Part shown: positions 35,321 to 44,035 of the stretch, piece by piece
Numbering within the stretch: position 1 is the first letter of the stretch
Layout of the letters: the number at the start of each line of letters is the position of its first letter
Source: Hyphomicrobiales bacterium
GTDB lineage: Bacteria; Pseudomonadota; Alphaproteobacteria; Rhizobiales; Aestuariivirgaceae
Reading direction: 5' to 3'
NCBI GenBank assembly: GCA_016792865.1
Contig: JAEUMJ010000110.1
Coordinates: 1 to 47,078, forward strand
Length of the DNA: 47,078 nucleotides
Notes under the pieces: model-generated
What the model was told of the DNA's origin: nothing
The model's database searches: none
Seen by the model: only the letters and a program-made list of their open reading frames with translations
Position numbers and translations under genes: made by a program

Positions 35321-35658
35321 GCGGCCCATCCTTCCGGAAAGCTGTGGCTGGACCCATTCCACGGCAGCGGCTTCACCCAGAGTGCCGCAGCGGTGTCCAG
35401 CGGGCCATACAGATGCGGGAAGAGATCGCCGCCACGGGAGGGTTCCCAGCGCAGGTCGCCCAGCCCTTGGGACTCGAAAGCGGCAAGCACGAGGCCGTCC
35501 TGCCCATGGAAGTGACGGCGCGCCGTCTCTCCGGCTTGTGCCGCAGTCGAGAAATGGATGAAGCCGTCTGCGAGATCAACGGGAGATCCCTCGAACCGGC
35601 CCTGCGCTTCTGCCGTGCGCCAGAGAACCTCCGGCACGATCTTGTAAATGCGAGTCAT
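35317..35658 (-). CDS. DUF952 family protein
   Basis: A 113-residue protein. It has the family pattern IYKIVPEVLWRTAEAQGRFEGSPVDLADGFIHFSTAAQ and RWEPSRGGDLFPHLYGPL. The function is not established, although the fold relates to the ADP-ribosyltransferase-like or glutathione S-transferase-neighbour families in various annotations. It is translationally coupled to pyrD, a pairing common in alphaproteobacteria. Confidence 0.9.
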   Translation of the reverse strand: MTRIYKIVPEVLWRTAEAQGRFEGSPVDLADGFIHFSTAAQAGETARRHFHGQDGLVLAAFESQGLGDLRWEPSRGGDLFPHLYGPLDTAAALWVKPLPWNGSSHSFPEGWAA

Positions 35659-35684
35659 TTCAGGGTTCCATAGAGCATCGGCGC

Positions 35685-35763
35685 GGGAATGGGAATGAGG
35701 CGGAACGGACGCTGCACGGTCCTTGCAATGCCATGCCTATTCCTGTATTCTTTTCCTATTCCC
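35685..35763 (+). promoter_or_regulatory. Operator-like ATTCC repeats upstream of the S24 regulator
   Basis: CCTATTCC occurs at 35736-35743 and again at 35755-35762, a 19-base period (about two helical turns), with GTATTC between. On the opposite strand CATTCCCATTCCC lies at 35697-35685. This clustering in the promoter region of a repressor-like gene suggests an autoregulatory operator. Confidence 0.4.
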
Positions 35764-35803
35764 GGATCATCCACCCCTCTTCCCCATGCAAGGCAGGTCT
35801 TCG

Positions 35804-36439
35804 ATGTTCTCCCACAAGCAGGTCTGGAATGCCATTGACGTGATTGCCGAACGCTATGGCTTTTCCGCTTCGGGCCTGGCGAAGAAAGCCGGGCTGGACC
35901 CGACCTCTTTCAACCCGTCGAAGCGCAACGGCCCGGATGGCCGCCCGCGCTGGCCCACCATGGAGAGCATTGCCCGCGTGTTGCAGGCTTCGGGCGCGCC
36001 GGTGGAGGAATTCATGGAACTCCTGATGGGGCGCAAGGGTGCACCGGCCAAGCTGCGCGTGTTGCCGATCCTGGGGTTTGCCAAGGCGGGCAAGGGCGGC
36101 TTCTTCGATGATTCGGGCTTCCCCGCCGGCAACGGCTGGGACGAGGTCGAGGTGCCGGGCGTGACCGACAATGCCGCCTATGCCCTCGAAATCACCGGTG
36201 ACTCCATGCTGCCGGTTTATCGCGAGGGCGACACCATCATCGTCTCGCCCGCCGCAACCGTGCGCAAGGGTGACCGGGTCGTGGTGCGCACCACAGACGG
36301 GCAGGTCATGGCCAAGATCATGCACCGCCAGACGGCCAAGAGCATCGAACTCGCCTCCTTCAATCCCGACCACGCCAACAAGGTGCTGGAGATGAAGAAT
36401 GTGGACTGGATTGCCCGCATCATCTGGGCGAGCCAGTGA
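35804..36439 (+). CDS. XRE/LexA-like transcriptional regulator with S24 peptidase domain
   Basis: A 211-residue repressor-type protein. The N-terminus (about residues 8-70) is a helix-turn-helix domain (GFSASGLAKKAGLDPTSFN). The C-terminal S24 domain has a possible Ala-Gly cleavage site in GFAKAGKGG, the catalytic serine in ITGDSMLPVYREGD and a candidate catalytic lysine in DGQVMAKIMHR. Self-cleavage on DNA damage is therefore possible, as in LexA and phage CI relatives. No phage genes are nearby. An earlier ATG (35786) would add six residues. DNA repair genes upstream make a stress role attractive but unproven. Confidence 0.87.
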   Translation: MFSHKQVWNAIDVIAERYGFSASGLAKKAGLDPTSFNPSKRNGPDGRPRWPTMESIARVLQASGAPVEEFMELLMGRKGAPAKLRVLPILGFAKAGKGGFFDDSGFPAGNGWDEVEVPGVTDNAAYALEITGDSMLPVYREGDTIIVSPAATVRKGDRVVVRTTDGQVMAKIMHRQTAKSIELASFNPDHANKVLEMKNVDWIARIIWASQ

Positions 36440-36459
36440 CACGGGCCGCATCCTCAACG

Positions 36460-36475
36460 CTTATTCATCAATAAG
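36460..36475 (+). promoter_or_regulatory. Polysaccharide-cluster palindrome, site 1
   Basis: CTTATTCATCAATAAG, a perfect 6-4-6 inverted repeat, lies 53 bases before the first glycosyltransferase of the cluster. It shares the outer arms of the other four sites but not the TGCG centre. Confidence 0.45.
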
Positions 36476-36528
36476 GAGATAGAAGGCCACACTCTGGCAC
36501 GCCTGATTCATACGAAGTCCTGTTTCGC

Positions 36529-37449
36529 ATGCCGGAAATTGCCGTCCTTCTCTGCACCTGCGACCGTCCGCAACGGCTGGCACTGCTCCTTGCCGCCCTC
36601 CTGCCCCAAGCCGAGGAGCTGGACGCATGTGTGGTGATCGTCGACAACGGCTTGCGCTCCTCCGAACAGGTGGTGCGGGATGTCATGCCGCCGGGTCGCT
36701 TCACCTACCGGCGACTCAACGAGCGAGGTCTGGTCGTGGCGCGGAATTGCGCCTTGCAACTGGCCATGGACCAGAAGCCTGTCCTGCTTGCATTCATTGA
36801 TGACGACGAAGTGCCGGACCGGCACTGGCTGCACAACCTGCGGCGCAGGATGGACGAGGCCCAGGCCGACATGGTCAACGGTCCGGTCATGCCGGACTTC
36901 ATGGAAGCGCCGCCTCCATGGGCAGGGGCCGGCAGCTTCTACGAAAAATCAGGCCATACGCCCTGCACCTCCAACCTGATGCTGCGGGCGTCGTGCCTGC
37001 CTGACGATCCGGCGCAATGGTTCCTGCCCGCGTTCAACTTCTCCGGCGGAGAGGACAATGAATTCCTGAACCGCCTGCTGCAAAGAGGCGCTGCCCGCGC
37101 CGTCGCCGGGGATGCCATTGTCCATGAAGCCATTCCGGCTGACCGGTTGCGGCGGCGCTACGTCTGGCAGCGGGGACTTCGGGATGGGGTCGTCATTTCC
37201 GAAATTGCCGCCTTGTCCCACCAGTCGCGACTCCGGTTCTTCCGGCATGTTGCCTGGCGCGCGGTGCAGAAGTTGGGCTACGCCTGCAATCACCTGTTCT
37301 GGTCCCCTGCCGAACCGTGGCGGCTCATCAGTGCGGGTGCCGATCTTGCCGCAGCGTGCGGCATCGTGCTTCGCGCATCGGGCATGCGCTTCCATTTCCA
37401 CGGTCCGCGGCCCGCGCCGCGGCAACATGCGGATCAGGCCAGCAGGTAA
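36529..37449 (+). CDS. Family 2 glycosyltransferase (ExoM-like)
   Basis: A 306-residue GT-A fold enzyme. It has the N-terminal IAVLLCTCDRPQRLALLLAAL, VVIVDNGLRSS and the metal/nucleotide-binding triplet FIDDDE at about residues 89-94. The acceptor region is FNFSGGEDNEF, where the ED motif matches GT2 enzymes. No transmembrane helix is obvious. It probably adds a sugar to a lipid-linked surface polysaccharide repeat. It is the first gene of the polysaccharide region, and its 3' end overlaps the convergent glycosyltransferase by 16 bases. Confidence 0.87.
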   Translation: MPEIAVLLCTCDRPQRLALLLAALLPQAEELDACVVIVDNGLRSSEQVVRDVMPPGRFTYRRLNERGLVVARNCALQLAMDQKPVLLAFIDDDEVPDRHWLHNLRRRMDEAQADMVNGPVMPDFMEAPPPWAGAGSFYEKSGHTPCTSNLMLRASCLPDDPAQWFLPAFNFSGGEDNEFLNRLLQRGAARAVAGDAIVHEAIPADRLRRRYVWQRGLRDGVVISEIAALSHQSRLRFFRHVAWRAVQKLGYACNHLFWSPAEPWRLISAGADLAAACGIVLRASGMRFHFHGPRPAPRQHADQASR

Positions 37450-38348
37450 AGGAGCCAGATCATCAGGAGGGGCAGTCCGACGATCAGGCCGACAACCGCC
37501 GCAACCGAAAAGACAGCAAGCTTGAGCACAAGTTCCAGATTGTCGCGCAGTTCCGTTGCCAGCAGTTCGCCCAGTGACTGGACCACCGGCTTGCGCGGTT
37601 CGACATAGACCTCCCTCAGCACAATGGGTTCCCTCACGCGCTTGTAGTGCTCGGCGTGTTTCTCGTGCTGGCGGGCATCCGCGCTGCCTTCATAAATGCT
37701 GTAGGCGATTCCCAGGTCATCGATGTTCACGGCCGTGTGCGGGCACAAGTCCAGCAGCGGATAGATCGCCTTGGTGTAGGCGATGGGGCCGGACAGGCGC
37801 AGCACGCCGTAGGCGTCGGTGCCGAAACCCTGCGGGGTGTAGTTCCGCAGGTTTTCAAACACCCGCTCGCGGACTGCCTTGAGGAAAGGATGGCCCTTCC
37901 GCGCCATGACGTGCCATTGCTGGAACTCACCTCCCAGCACGAATGCCAGTTCGGCATGAAGGCCGAAACCCCGGTATCTTTCGTGGATGCGGTTAGGCCA
38001 TTGCGAAATCAGGAACTCCGCATCGGCAGGAATGACATCATCCAGCGGTCGCCTTGCCGTGCTCTTGATGTCGAGATAGACCCCGCCCTCGTTGAAGATG
38101 ACGAGATAGCGGAACAGGTCGGCGAGAACGACGCCGTATTTCGGATTGATGAGGCGCACCAGGTCCCATTCCTCATCCGAGACATGGGCCCTGATGTAGG
38201 CGTTCACATCGGCATCGTTGAAGAAGGCGTAGTCCCATCCGGGATTGCCCGCCTTGAGCTGCGCGATGTTGTCCTTGTATTCCGGGCGGAGGCTGTCGAA
38301 ATCCCGCGCCGTCTGGAAAATCTTCTTCGAAATACGCATTGCATCCAC
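37434..38348 (-). CDS. Sugar-binding-region (OCH1/DXD-type) glycosyltransferase with C-terminal membrane anchor
   Basis: A 304-residue protein of the family containing capsular and OCH1-like transferases. It starts ISKKIFQTARDFDSLRPEY, then NPGWDYAFFNDADVNAYI, then GGVYLDIKSTARRPLDDV. The usual DXD metal motif appears here as DIK, so its second acidic residue is replaced. A hydrophobic C-terminal helix (about residues 272-303) should anchor it to the membrane. The alternative start 9 bases later (MRISKK) is equally plausible. It is transcribed divergently from the mannose isomerase-like gene. Confidence 0.82.
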   Translation of the reverse strand: MDAMRISKKIFQTARDFDSLRPEYKDNIAQLKAGNPGWDYAFFNDADVNAYIRAHVSDEEWDLVRLINPKYGVVLADLFRYLVIFNEGGVYLDIKSTARRPLDDVIPADAEFLISQWPNRIHERYRGFGLHAELAFVLGGEFQQWHVMARKGHPFLKAVRERVFENLRNYTPQGFGTDAYGVLRLSGPIAYTKAIYPLLDLCPHTAVNIDDLGIAYSIYEGSADARQHEKHAEHYKRVREPIVLREVYVEPRKPVVQSLGELLATELRDNLELVLKLAVFSVAAVVGLIVGLPLLMIWLLYLLA

Positions 38349-38442
38349 CGCTCATCACTTCTGGCGTGGCGTTCTAGACGTCGCCCGCGCGGTGCCGCAA
38401 GACAAACAAGCGTACAGGGTGATGTGCCTGAAGGCCGATTTG

Positions 38443-38458
38443 CTTACTTGCGCATAAG
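38443..38458 (+). promoter_or_regulatory. Polysaccharide-cluster palindrome, site 2
   Basis: CTTACTTGCGCATAAG sits at the core of a larger perfect inverted repeat ATTTGCTTA-N8-TAAGCAAAT (38438-38463). It is in the 171-bp gap between the divergent glycosyltransferase (37434-38348) and the isomerase-like gene, so it could control both. Confidence 0.6.
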
Positions 38459-38519
38459 CAAATTCTGATTTGCAACGTCCTGCAGTGTGCGGTGCAGGTT
38501 GCCCGTGGTGTGAGGCGTC

Positions 38520-38936
38520 GTGGTGGTTCCAAAACTCCCCGGAGAAGTGCGGCCCTGGGGCCGTTTCGATATTCTCGATGAACAGCCGGGCTACAAGGTG
38601 AAGCGCCTGCATGTCCATGCGGGCGGCAGGCTTTCCTTGCAGAGCCATGCCCACCGGAGCGAGCATTGGACGGTGGTGAACGGCATTGCGACCGTCACCA
38701 TCGGCACCGAAACGCGAACGCTTGCGGTGCAGGAGTCCGTGGATGTTCCGCGCGGCGAGAAGCACCGCATCGAGAATCTCGGCCCGTCCGACCTGGTGAT
38801 CATCGAAGTGCAGTTCGGTTCGCTCCTCTCCGAGGAGGACATCACCCGCTACGAGGATGTCTACGGGCGCATGGGGGAAACCGGCACTAACGCAGGGGGC
38901 GCTTCCCTTGCGCCACGCGCGGCAGGCGCATCCTGA
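38520..38936 (+). CDS. Mannose-6-phosphate isomerase type II-like cupin
   Basis: A 138-residue single-domain cupin that matches the C-terminal isomerase part of bifunctional ManC/AlgA proteins. It has RPWGRFDILDEQPGYKVKRLHVHAGGRLSLQSHAHRSEHWTVVNGIATV (in segments), whose His residues bind the metal, and VDVPRGEKHRIENLG. The guanylyltransferase domain is absent. It may interconvert fructose-6-phosphate and mannose-6-phosphate for GDP-mannose supply. The start is GTG with GAGG 4 bases upstream. An adjacent in-frame GTG makes the start uncertain by one codon. Confidence 0.85.
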   Translation: MVVPKLPGEVRPWGRFDILDEQPGYKVKRLHVHAGGRLSLQSHAHRSEHWTVVNGIATVTIGTETRTLAVQESVDVPRGEKHRIENLGPSDLVIIEVQFGSLLSEEDITRYEDVYGRMGETGTNAGGASLAPRAAGAS

Positions 38937-38949
38937 CGGCACTTCAAAT

Positions 38950-40407
38950 TCACGCGCCCTGAAAGAAACCGCCGATGCGGCGGATGGCGTTCATCAACCC
39001 CTTGCGGCGCGGGCGACGCCAGTCCCGCCAGCCCGAAGCGTGCTTCTCCCTCAGGGCAGGGTTGTAGTGGGGATCGTGATCAAAGGCAGACGGCCATCTC
39101 GCCTTCATCACATTCCGCGCCGCTTTAGCCAGTTCCCGCGCTTCGGTGGTCTTCATCTTCGAGCGGGTCCGCGATTCGTCATGCACCATGTGCAGCGCCG
39201 GAATGGTGACGACATGCAGGCCCGCCGCCCGAAGACGCAGGCAGAAATCAACGTCATTGTGTTCCACGGGCAGCCTGGCCTCGTCGTAGCCGCCGACAGA
39301 ATGGAACACCTGCTTCCGGGTGAGCTGGAACGCGCCCGTGACCGCCATGAAGTTCCGCACTGCCGTGAGCGCCCCGATATGGCCCTGCTCGCCATCTTGC
39401 GCATGGCGGAGGATGTGGTGGGCATCACACTGGCCGTTGTGCCAGCTCAGCACCATTCCCGCATGTTGCACCGTGCCGTCGGGATAGCGCAGCACGCTTC
39501 CCACCACGCCGACTTCGGGGCGGCAGGCATAGCGCATGGCCAGTTGCAGTTCCGACACGTCGCCGATCACCACATCGTTGTTGAGCAGCAGGATGAGGTC
39601 GTGAGTGGCTGCCGCCACGCCGAGGTTGATCATCGCGGCGTAGTTGAAGGGCTGGTTGAACGGGATGATCCTCGCGCCGAAGTCCTGCCTCAGCCTTTCA
39701 TAGTAGGGCCAGAGAGCCGGATCGGTGCTGGCGTTGTCGACGATGATGAGGTCCACCGGAAAGTCCACGCGGCGGAGGAAGGCAAGGCACCCCGGAAGAA
39801 GGTCCATGCCGTTGCGGTTGGGAATGATGAGACTGAGCGCGGGCAACTGGCCGGTGGGCATGGCGGGCGCGCGGGGCACGACGGCCTCGGCGTCGATCAC
39901 CGCCAGCAGTTCCGGAACATGCAACACCCGTTGCGGCGATTCCGCGAGGCTCAGCAACGCCTCGTGCAGTCCGGTCGGACGTGTCCCGGCCAGGGCCGCA
40001 ACAGCGGCGCGGGACAGGCAACAGGCCCGATGGACATAATCGCACCATGCGAGCAGGTGCGGATCCCACCCCGGCAGGCGCCGGGTGAGGCCGCCGCGCA
40101 AGTGGTGATCGAAAATGACAAGGCTGGCCTCCGGCCCTGAGGACTGGTCATCCAGAGCGTCATTGATGATGCGGAGGGCGTCACCGGCAAGACTGTCTCC
40201 CGCCTGGAGGAAGAAGGCGTAGTCTCCCCGCCAGTCCGTTTTTTCTGCCCCATCGAGCACCTCGGCAGGGCCGCTCGCCTGCCCCAGCATGATGATTTCA
40301 GGCGTGCAATCTTCCTGGGCTTCAAGACTTCGCAGGCTGCGCCGGATTTCAGCCGCGCTTGCTCCCGCGACGGACAGGAAGACCGTGAACATGCGCCTGG
40401 ACGCCAT
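38950..40407 (-). CDS. Family 2 glycosyltransferase with N-terminal extension
   Basis: A 485-residue protein. The C-terminal GT2 domain starts at about residue 199 with LSLIIPNRNGMDLLPGCLAFL, then IIVDNASTDPALWPYYERL and the DXD-equivalent ILLLNNDVVIG. It also has the acceptor-site segment ARLPVEHNDVDFCLRLRAAGLHV. The first ~195 residues (VFLSVAGASAAEIRRSL, GDYAFFLQAGDSLAGDALRI) look like a second, degenerate GT-A domain without a clear DXD motif. It is probably a rhamnosyl- or related transferase of surface polysaccharide synthesis, given the adjacent rhamnose genes. It is divergent from rmlA. Confidence 0.87.
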   Translation of the reverse strand: MASRRMFTVFLSVAGASAAEIRRSLRSLEAQEDCTPEIIMLGQASGPAEVLDGAEKTDWRGDYAFFLQAGDSLAGDALRIINDALDDQSSGPEASLVIFDHHLRGGLTRRLPGWDPHLLAWCDYVHRACCLSRAAVAALAGTRPTGLHEALLSLAESPQRVLHVPELLAVIDAEAVVPRAPAMPTGQLPALSLIIPNRNGMDLLPGCLAFLRRVDFPVDLIIVDNASTDPALWPYYERLRQDFGARIIPFNQPFNYAAMINLGVAAATHDLILLLNNDVVIGDVSELQLAMRYACRPEVGVVGSVLRYPDGTVQHAGMVLSWHNGQCDAHHILRHAQDGEQGHIGALTAVRNFMAVTGAFQLTRKQVFHSVGGYDEARLPVEHNDVDFCLRLRAAGLHVVTIPALHMVHDESRTRSKMKTTEARELAKAARNVMKARWPSAFDHDPHYNPALREKHASGWRDWRRPRRKGLMNAIRRIGGFFQGA

Positions 40408-40460
40408 TGGAGAGAAACTTCCGACCGGGTTGTGGATGGCCCTCGAAGCCCGCCGATCCG

Positions 40461-40476
40461 CTTATGCGCAAATTAT
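40461..40476 (-). promoter_or_regulatory. Polysaccharide-cluster palindrome, site 3
   Basis: The minus strand reads ATAATTTGCGCATAAG, sharing 11 consecutive bases (TTGCGCATAAG) with site 2. It is 54 bases upstream of the minus-strand glycosyltransferase gene. Confidence 0.55.
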
Positions 40477-40503
40477 TGTTTGGGTCGGGCGCGCCCCAAG
40501 TCT

Positions 40504-40519
40504 CTTATTTGCGAATAAA
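40504..40519 (+). promoter_or_regulatory. Polysaccharide-cluster palindrome, site 4
   Basis: CTTATTTGCGAATAAA, with the perfect 5-4-5 inverted repeat TTATT-TGCG-AATAA. It lies 43 bases from site 3 and 75-90 bases before rmlA, in the same divergent promoter gap. Confidence 0.6.
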
Positions 40520-40593
40520 CAGGAAACTCCAGAGTCTGGTGGTCCCGCTCCGGTCCCGACGATGGCGTGAGCAAGACGAATGCAGCAGGTGCA

Positions 40594-41481
40594 ATGCGCG
40601 GAATCATTTTGGCAGGAGGCAGCGGCACGCGGCTCTTCCCCCTGACGCTGGCGCTGTCCAAGCAACTGCTTCCCGTCTACGACAAGCCGATGATCTATTA
40701 TCCCCTGTCGGTGTTGATGCTGGCGGGGATCAGGGAAATCCTCATCATCTCAACGCCCCGCGACCTGCCCGGCTTCCGCGCCCTGCTGGGTGACGGATCA
40801 GGGCTTGGCATCACCCTTTCCTATGCCGAGCAGCCCAGCCCGGATGGCCTGGCGCAAGCTTTCATCATTGGCGAGACCTTCCTCCGGGGCGGTCCCGCTG
40901 CGCTCGTGCTGGGCGACAACATCTTCCATGGGGCGGGGCTTGAGGAAAAATGCCGGGCCGCAGCGGCACGCACAAGCGGCGCGACGGTTTTCGCCTATCA
41001 CGTTTCGGACCCGGAGCGGTATGGCGTCGTCAGCTTCGGTGCCGATGGCATGGCCGACGCCATTGTCGAGAAGCCGGAACGACCCACTTCGAACTGGGCT
41101 GTCACCGGCCTGTACTTCTACGATGCAGACGTGGTGGGGATTGCGAAGTCGCTGTCGCCTTCGCATCGGGGGGAACTTGAGATCACCGACATCAATCTCG
41201 CCTATCTCAGGCGGAACAGGCTGAAGGTGGAGCGCCTGGGGCGTGGCTACGCCTGGCTGGACACGGGGACCCATGACAGCCTCCATGATGCCAGCTCCTT
41301 CATCCGCACGATCGAGACCCGCACCGGCGCAAAGGTCTGCTGCCCGGAAGAGATCGCCTTCAACGCCGGATACCTGAACGCCCGCCAGGTGCTGGACCGG
41401 GCTGATCAACTGGGCAAGACCGACTACGCGGCCTATCTCCGCGCAGTCGTGGCCGAGCGGGTTTCTTCGCCATGGAGGTAA
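40594..41481 (+). CDS. rmlA: Glucose-1-phosphate thymidylyltransferase
   Basis: A 295-residue nucleotidyltransferase that makes dTDP-glucose from dTTP and glucose-1-phosphate, the first step to dTDP-L-rhamnose. It has [39 protein letters not shown] (in segments), which is diagnostic, then [29 protein letters not shown] and [11 protein letters not shown] chose the ATG giving the standard N-terminus, although GTG at 40567 would add nine residues. It overlaps rmlC by 10 bases. Confidence 0.96.
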   Translation: MRGIILAGGSGTRLFPLTLALSKQLLPVYDKPMIYYPLSVLMLAGIREILIISTPRDLPGFRALLGDGSGLGITLSYAEQPSPDGLAQAFIIGETFLRGGPAALVLGDNIFHGAGLEEKCRAAAARTSGATVFAYHVSDPERYGVVSFGADGMADAIVEKPERPTSNWAVTGLYFYDADVVGIAKSLSPSHRGELEITDINLAYLRRNRLKVERLGRGYAWLDTGTHDSLHDASSFIRTIETRTGAKVCCPEEIAFNAGYLNARQVLDRADQLGKTDYAAYLRAVVAERVSSPWR

Positions 41482-42041
41482 CCGACATCGGACTGGGGGT
41501 GCTGGAAATCATTCCCCGCCGCCATGCCGACGCCCGTGGCTCCTTTGCCGAGACATGGCAGCGCAATCGTTTCGCGCAAGCGGGCGTGCCACAGGACTGG
41601 ATGCAGGACAACCAGTCGTTCACGGCAGAGCGGGGCGTCATTCGCGGCCTGCACCTGCAACTGCCGCCGTTTGCGCAAGCCAAGCTGATCCGGGTGGTGA
41701 GCGGTGCCATCTTCGACGTGGCGGTTGATGCAAGGCCCGGTTCCGTCACCTTCGGCACATGGGTGGCGCGACGCCTCTCCGCCGACCGCTTCAATCAATT
41801 GCTGATCCCCGCCGGTTTCGCCCACGGCTTCATGACCCTCGAAGATGCCGTCACCGTTCACTACAAGGTCGATGCGCCTTACGCGCCGGAGGCCGAGCGG
41901 GCGATTGCGTGGAATGATCCCGAACTTGCGATTGCATGGCCGCTTGAGCCTTCACAACAACCGCTCCTCTCGGCCAGGGATGCGGCCGCGCCGCTCCTCT
42001 CGGTCGTGGTGCCGGAGCTTCGGGCACGGGTGCGCGCATGA
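41472..42041 (+). CDS. rmlC: dTDP-4-dehydrorhamnose 3,5-epimerase
   Basis: A 189-residue cupin-type epimerase acting third in dTDP-L-rhamnose synthesis. It has [10 protein letters not shown], the substrate-binding [31 protein letters not shown] (in segments, containing the catalytic His), [11 protein letters not shown] and [10 protein letters not shown]. It overlaps both rmlA and rmlB, so the four genes form one tight operon. Confidence 0.96.
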   Translation: MEVTDIGLGVLEIIPRRHADARGSFAETWQRNRFAQAGVPQDWMQDNQSFTAERGVIRGLHLQLPPFAQAKLIRVVSGAIFDVAVDARPGSVTFGTWVARRLSADRFNQLLIPAGFAHGFMTLEDAVTVHYKVDAPYAPEAERAIAWNDPELAIAWPLEPSQQPLLSARDAAAPLLSVVVPELRARVRA

Positions 42042-43084
42042 ACATTCTCGTCACGGGTGGCAAGGGCTTCATCGGCTCTGCGGTGTGCCGCCATCTGGTG
42101 CAGGACCTGGGCGTCCGCGTGCTCAACATCGACAAGATGACCTATGCCGCCACGGAAGGTTCCACCGCCTGCCTGCAGCATGATCCCCGCTACCATTTCA
42201 TCAAGGCGGACATATGCGATGGCGCACTGATGCGAAATCTCCTGGCCGCCCACGACATCGACGCCGTTCTCCATCTTGCTGCCGAAAGCCATGTGGACCG
42301 TTCGATTGACGGGCCACGCATGTTCCTCGACACCAACATCTTCGGCACCTTCTCGCTGCTGGAGGCTGTGCGATCCTATCTTGCCGGTCTCGAACCCGTG
42401 CGGCGCGCCGCGTTCCGCTTCGTCCATGTCTCGACCGACGAGGTGTTCGGACACCTGCCGCTGGATGACAGCGTCTTCACCGAACACAGCTCCTACGCGC
42501 CCACCTCCCCCTACTCTGCTTCAAAAGCTGCATCCGACCATCTGGCCATGGCCTGGCACCACACCTATGGGCTTCCGGTGGTCGTCTCGAACTGCTCGAA
42601 CAACTATGGGCCATTCCAGTTTCCCGAAAAACTCATCCCCCTGATGATCATCAATGCCCTGGAGGGGAAGCCGCTGCCGGTTTACGGGAACGGCGAGAAC
42701 GTGCGCGACTGGCTGCATGTGGAGGATCACGCCCGTGCGCTCGCCCTTGTCCTGCTCCGGGGCCGCCCCGGGCAAAGCTATGTGATCGGCGGCCGCAATG
42801 CCTGGCCCAATCTCCAGGTCGTCGAACGCATCGCCGACCTTCTCGATATCCTGCGTCCCTTGCCGGGCGTGAAACGGCGCTCTCTCATCACCTTCGTGCG
42901 CGACCGCCCCGGCCATGATCTCCGCTACGCCATCGATCCCGGACGGATCGAGACAGAACTGGGCTGGACGGCCCGCCACACGTTCGCGGACGGCCTTCAG
43001 GACACGGTGCGCTGGTTCCTCGACAACGAGGAATGGTGGCGGCCCTTGCGCCGCATGCGCTACGCAGGGGAAAGGCTTGGATGA
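42038..43084 (+). CDS. rmlB: dTDP-glucose 4,6-dehydratase
   Basis: A 348-residue extended SDR that converts dTDP-glucose to dTDP-4-keto-6-deoxyglucose. The NAD site is TGGKGFIGSAV, then HLAAESHVDRSIDGP and the catalytic VSTDEVFGHL with Asp-Glu. The YSASKAASDH motif supplies Tyr and Lys. NCSNNYGPFQFPEKLIPLMI and GENVRDWLHVEDH follow. All are diagnostic of RmlB. It starts with ATG over the rmlC stop. Confidence 0.97.
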   Translation: MNILVTGGKGFIGSAVCRHLVQDLGVRVLNIDKMTYAATEGSTACLQHDPRYHFIKADICDGALMRNLLAAHDIDAVLHLAAESHVDRSIDGPRMFLDTNIFGTFSLLEAVRSYLAGLEPVRRAAFRFVHVSTDEVFGHLPLDDSVFTEHSSYAPTSPYSASKAASDHLAMAWHHTYGLPVVVSNCSNNYGPFQFPEKLIPLMIINALEGKPLPVYGNGENVRDWLHVEDHARALALVLLRGRPGQSYVIGGRNAWPNLQVVERIADLLDILRPLPGVKRRSLITFVRDRPGHDLRYAIDPGRIETELGWTARHTFADGLQDTVRWFLDNEEWWRPLRRMRYAGERLG

Positions 43085-43995
43085 ACGCGAGCGCAATGCG
43101 CGTCCTGGTGATCGGCAGGAGCGGTCAGGTGGCGCGGGCGCTACAGGACGAGGCCCTCAACCATCCGGGCCTGTCACTCACCTGCATCGGGCGGCCGGAC
43201 CTTGATCTTGAAAGTGCCGAGGCCGTCGATCACGCGGTTCTGGCAGCAAGACCCGATCTCCTTGTGAATGCTGCCGCCTATACCGCTGTGGACACGGCGG
43301 AACGGGAGGCGGAACGCGCCTTCGCGGTCAACTGTCACGGTGCCCGCAGGGTTGCGGAGGCGGCGGCGCGGCATGGCCTACCGCTCCTGCATCTTTCCAC
43401 GGATTACGTTTTCGACGGCAGCAAGCAATCGCCATATCTGGAAGACGATGCCACGGGTCCGCTCAACGTCTATGGCGCATCGAAGCTGGCGGGCGAAGTC
43501 TCTGTCATGTCGGCCCATCCGCGCGCCGTCATCCTGCGCACATCCTGGGTGTTCAGCGCCCACGGCCACAACTTCCTCACCACCATGATGCGCCTCGCCC
43601 ACGAACGCCAAGTCCTGAAGGTGGTCAGCGACCAGTTCGGGAACCCGACGGCGGCCAACGATCTCGCAGGCGCCATCTTGCGGATCGCGCCGCGCCTTGC
43701 CCGTGCCACAGGCAAGGGCGGCATCCATCACTATTGCGGCGACGGCAGCACAAGCCGGTTCGGCTTCGCGGACTTCATTCTTGCCGAGAGCAAACGCCTT
43801 GGCGGGCCATGCCCCACGCTCCAGCCCATCCGCACCCCGGAGTATCCGACCCCGGCGAGACGCCCGGCAAACTCCAGCCTGGATACATCTGCCTTCGCGC
43901 GGTGCTTCGGCTTCTCGCCCCCGTCGTGGCGGGCGGAAGCCAGCCGCGCGGTTGCGGTACTGTTGCGCACATCCCGCCCGCCCGACCACCCATAG
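43081..43995 (+). CDS. rmlD: dTDP-4-dehydrorhamnose reductase
   Basis: A 304-residue extended SDR performing the final reduction to dTDP-L-rhamnose. It has RVLVIGRSGQVARAL at the N-terminus, NAAAYTAVDTAE, STDYVFDG and YGASKLAGE (Tyr and Lys), plus RTSWVFSAHGHNF. It overlaps rmlB by 4 bases and completes the rmlACBD operon. A 40-base gap separates it from the convergent glycosyltransferase. Confidence 0.96.
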   Translation: MNASAMRVLVIGRSGQVARALQDEALNHPGLSLTCIGRPDLDLESAEAVDHAVLAARPDLLVNAAAYTAVDTAEREAERAFAVNCHGARRVAEAAARHGLPLLHLSTDYVFDGSKQSPYLEDDATGPLNVYGASKLAGEVSVMSAHPRAVILRTSWVFSAHGHNFLTTMMRLAHERQVLKVVSDQFGNPTAANDLAGAILRIAPRLARATGKGGIHHYCGDGSTSRFGFADFILAESKRLGGPCPTLQPIRTPEYPTPARRPANSSLDTSAFARCFGFSPPSWRAEASRAVAVLLRTSRPPDHP

Positions 43996-44035
43996 TGCCC
44001 GGCGCCGGATGCGCATCAGGCCACCTGATCCTCCC

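Noticed and set aside
36460-40519. The palindromes considered as FNR/FixK boxes
   Set aside because: FNR and FixK sites are TTGAT-N4-ATCAA. The half-site here is TTATT, with no TTGAT or TCAA.
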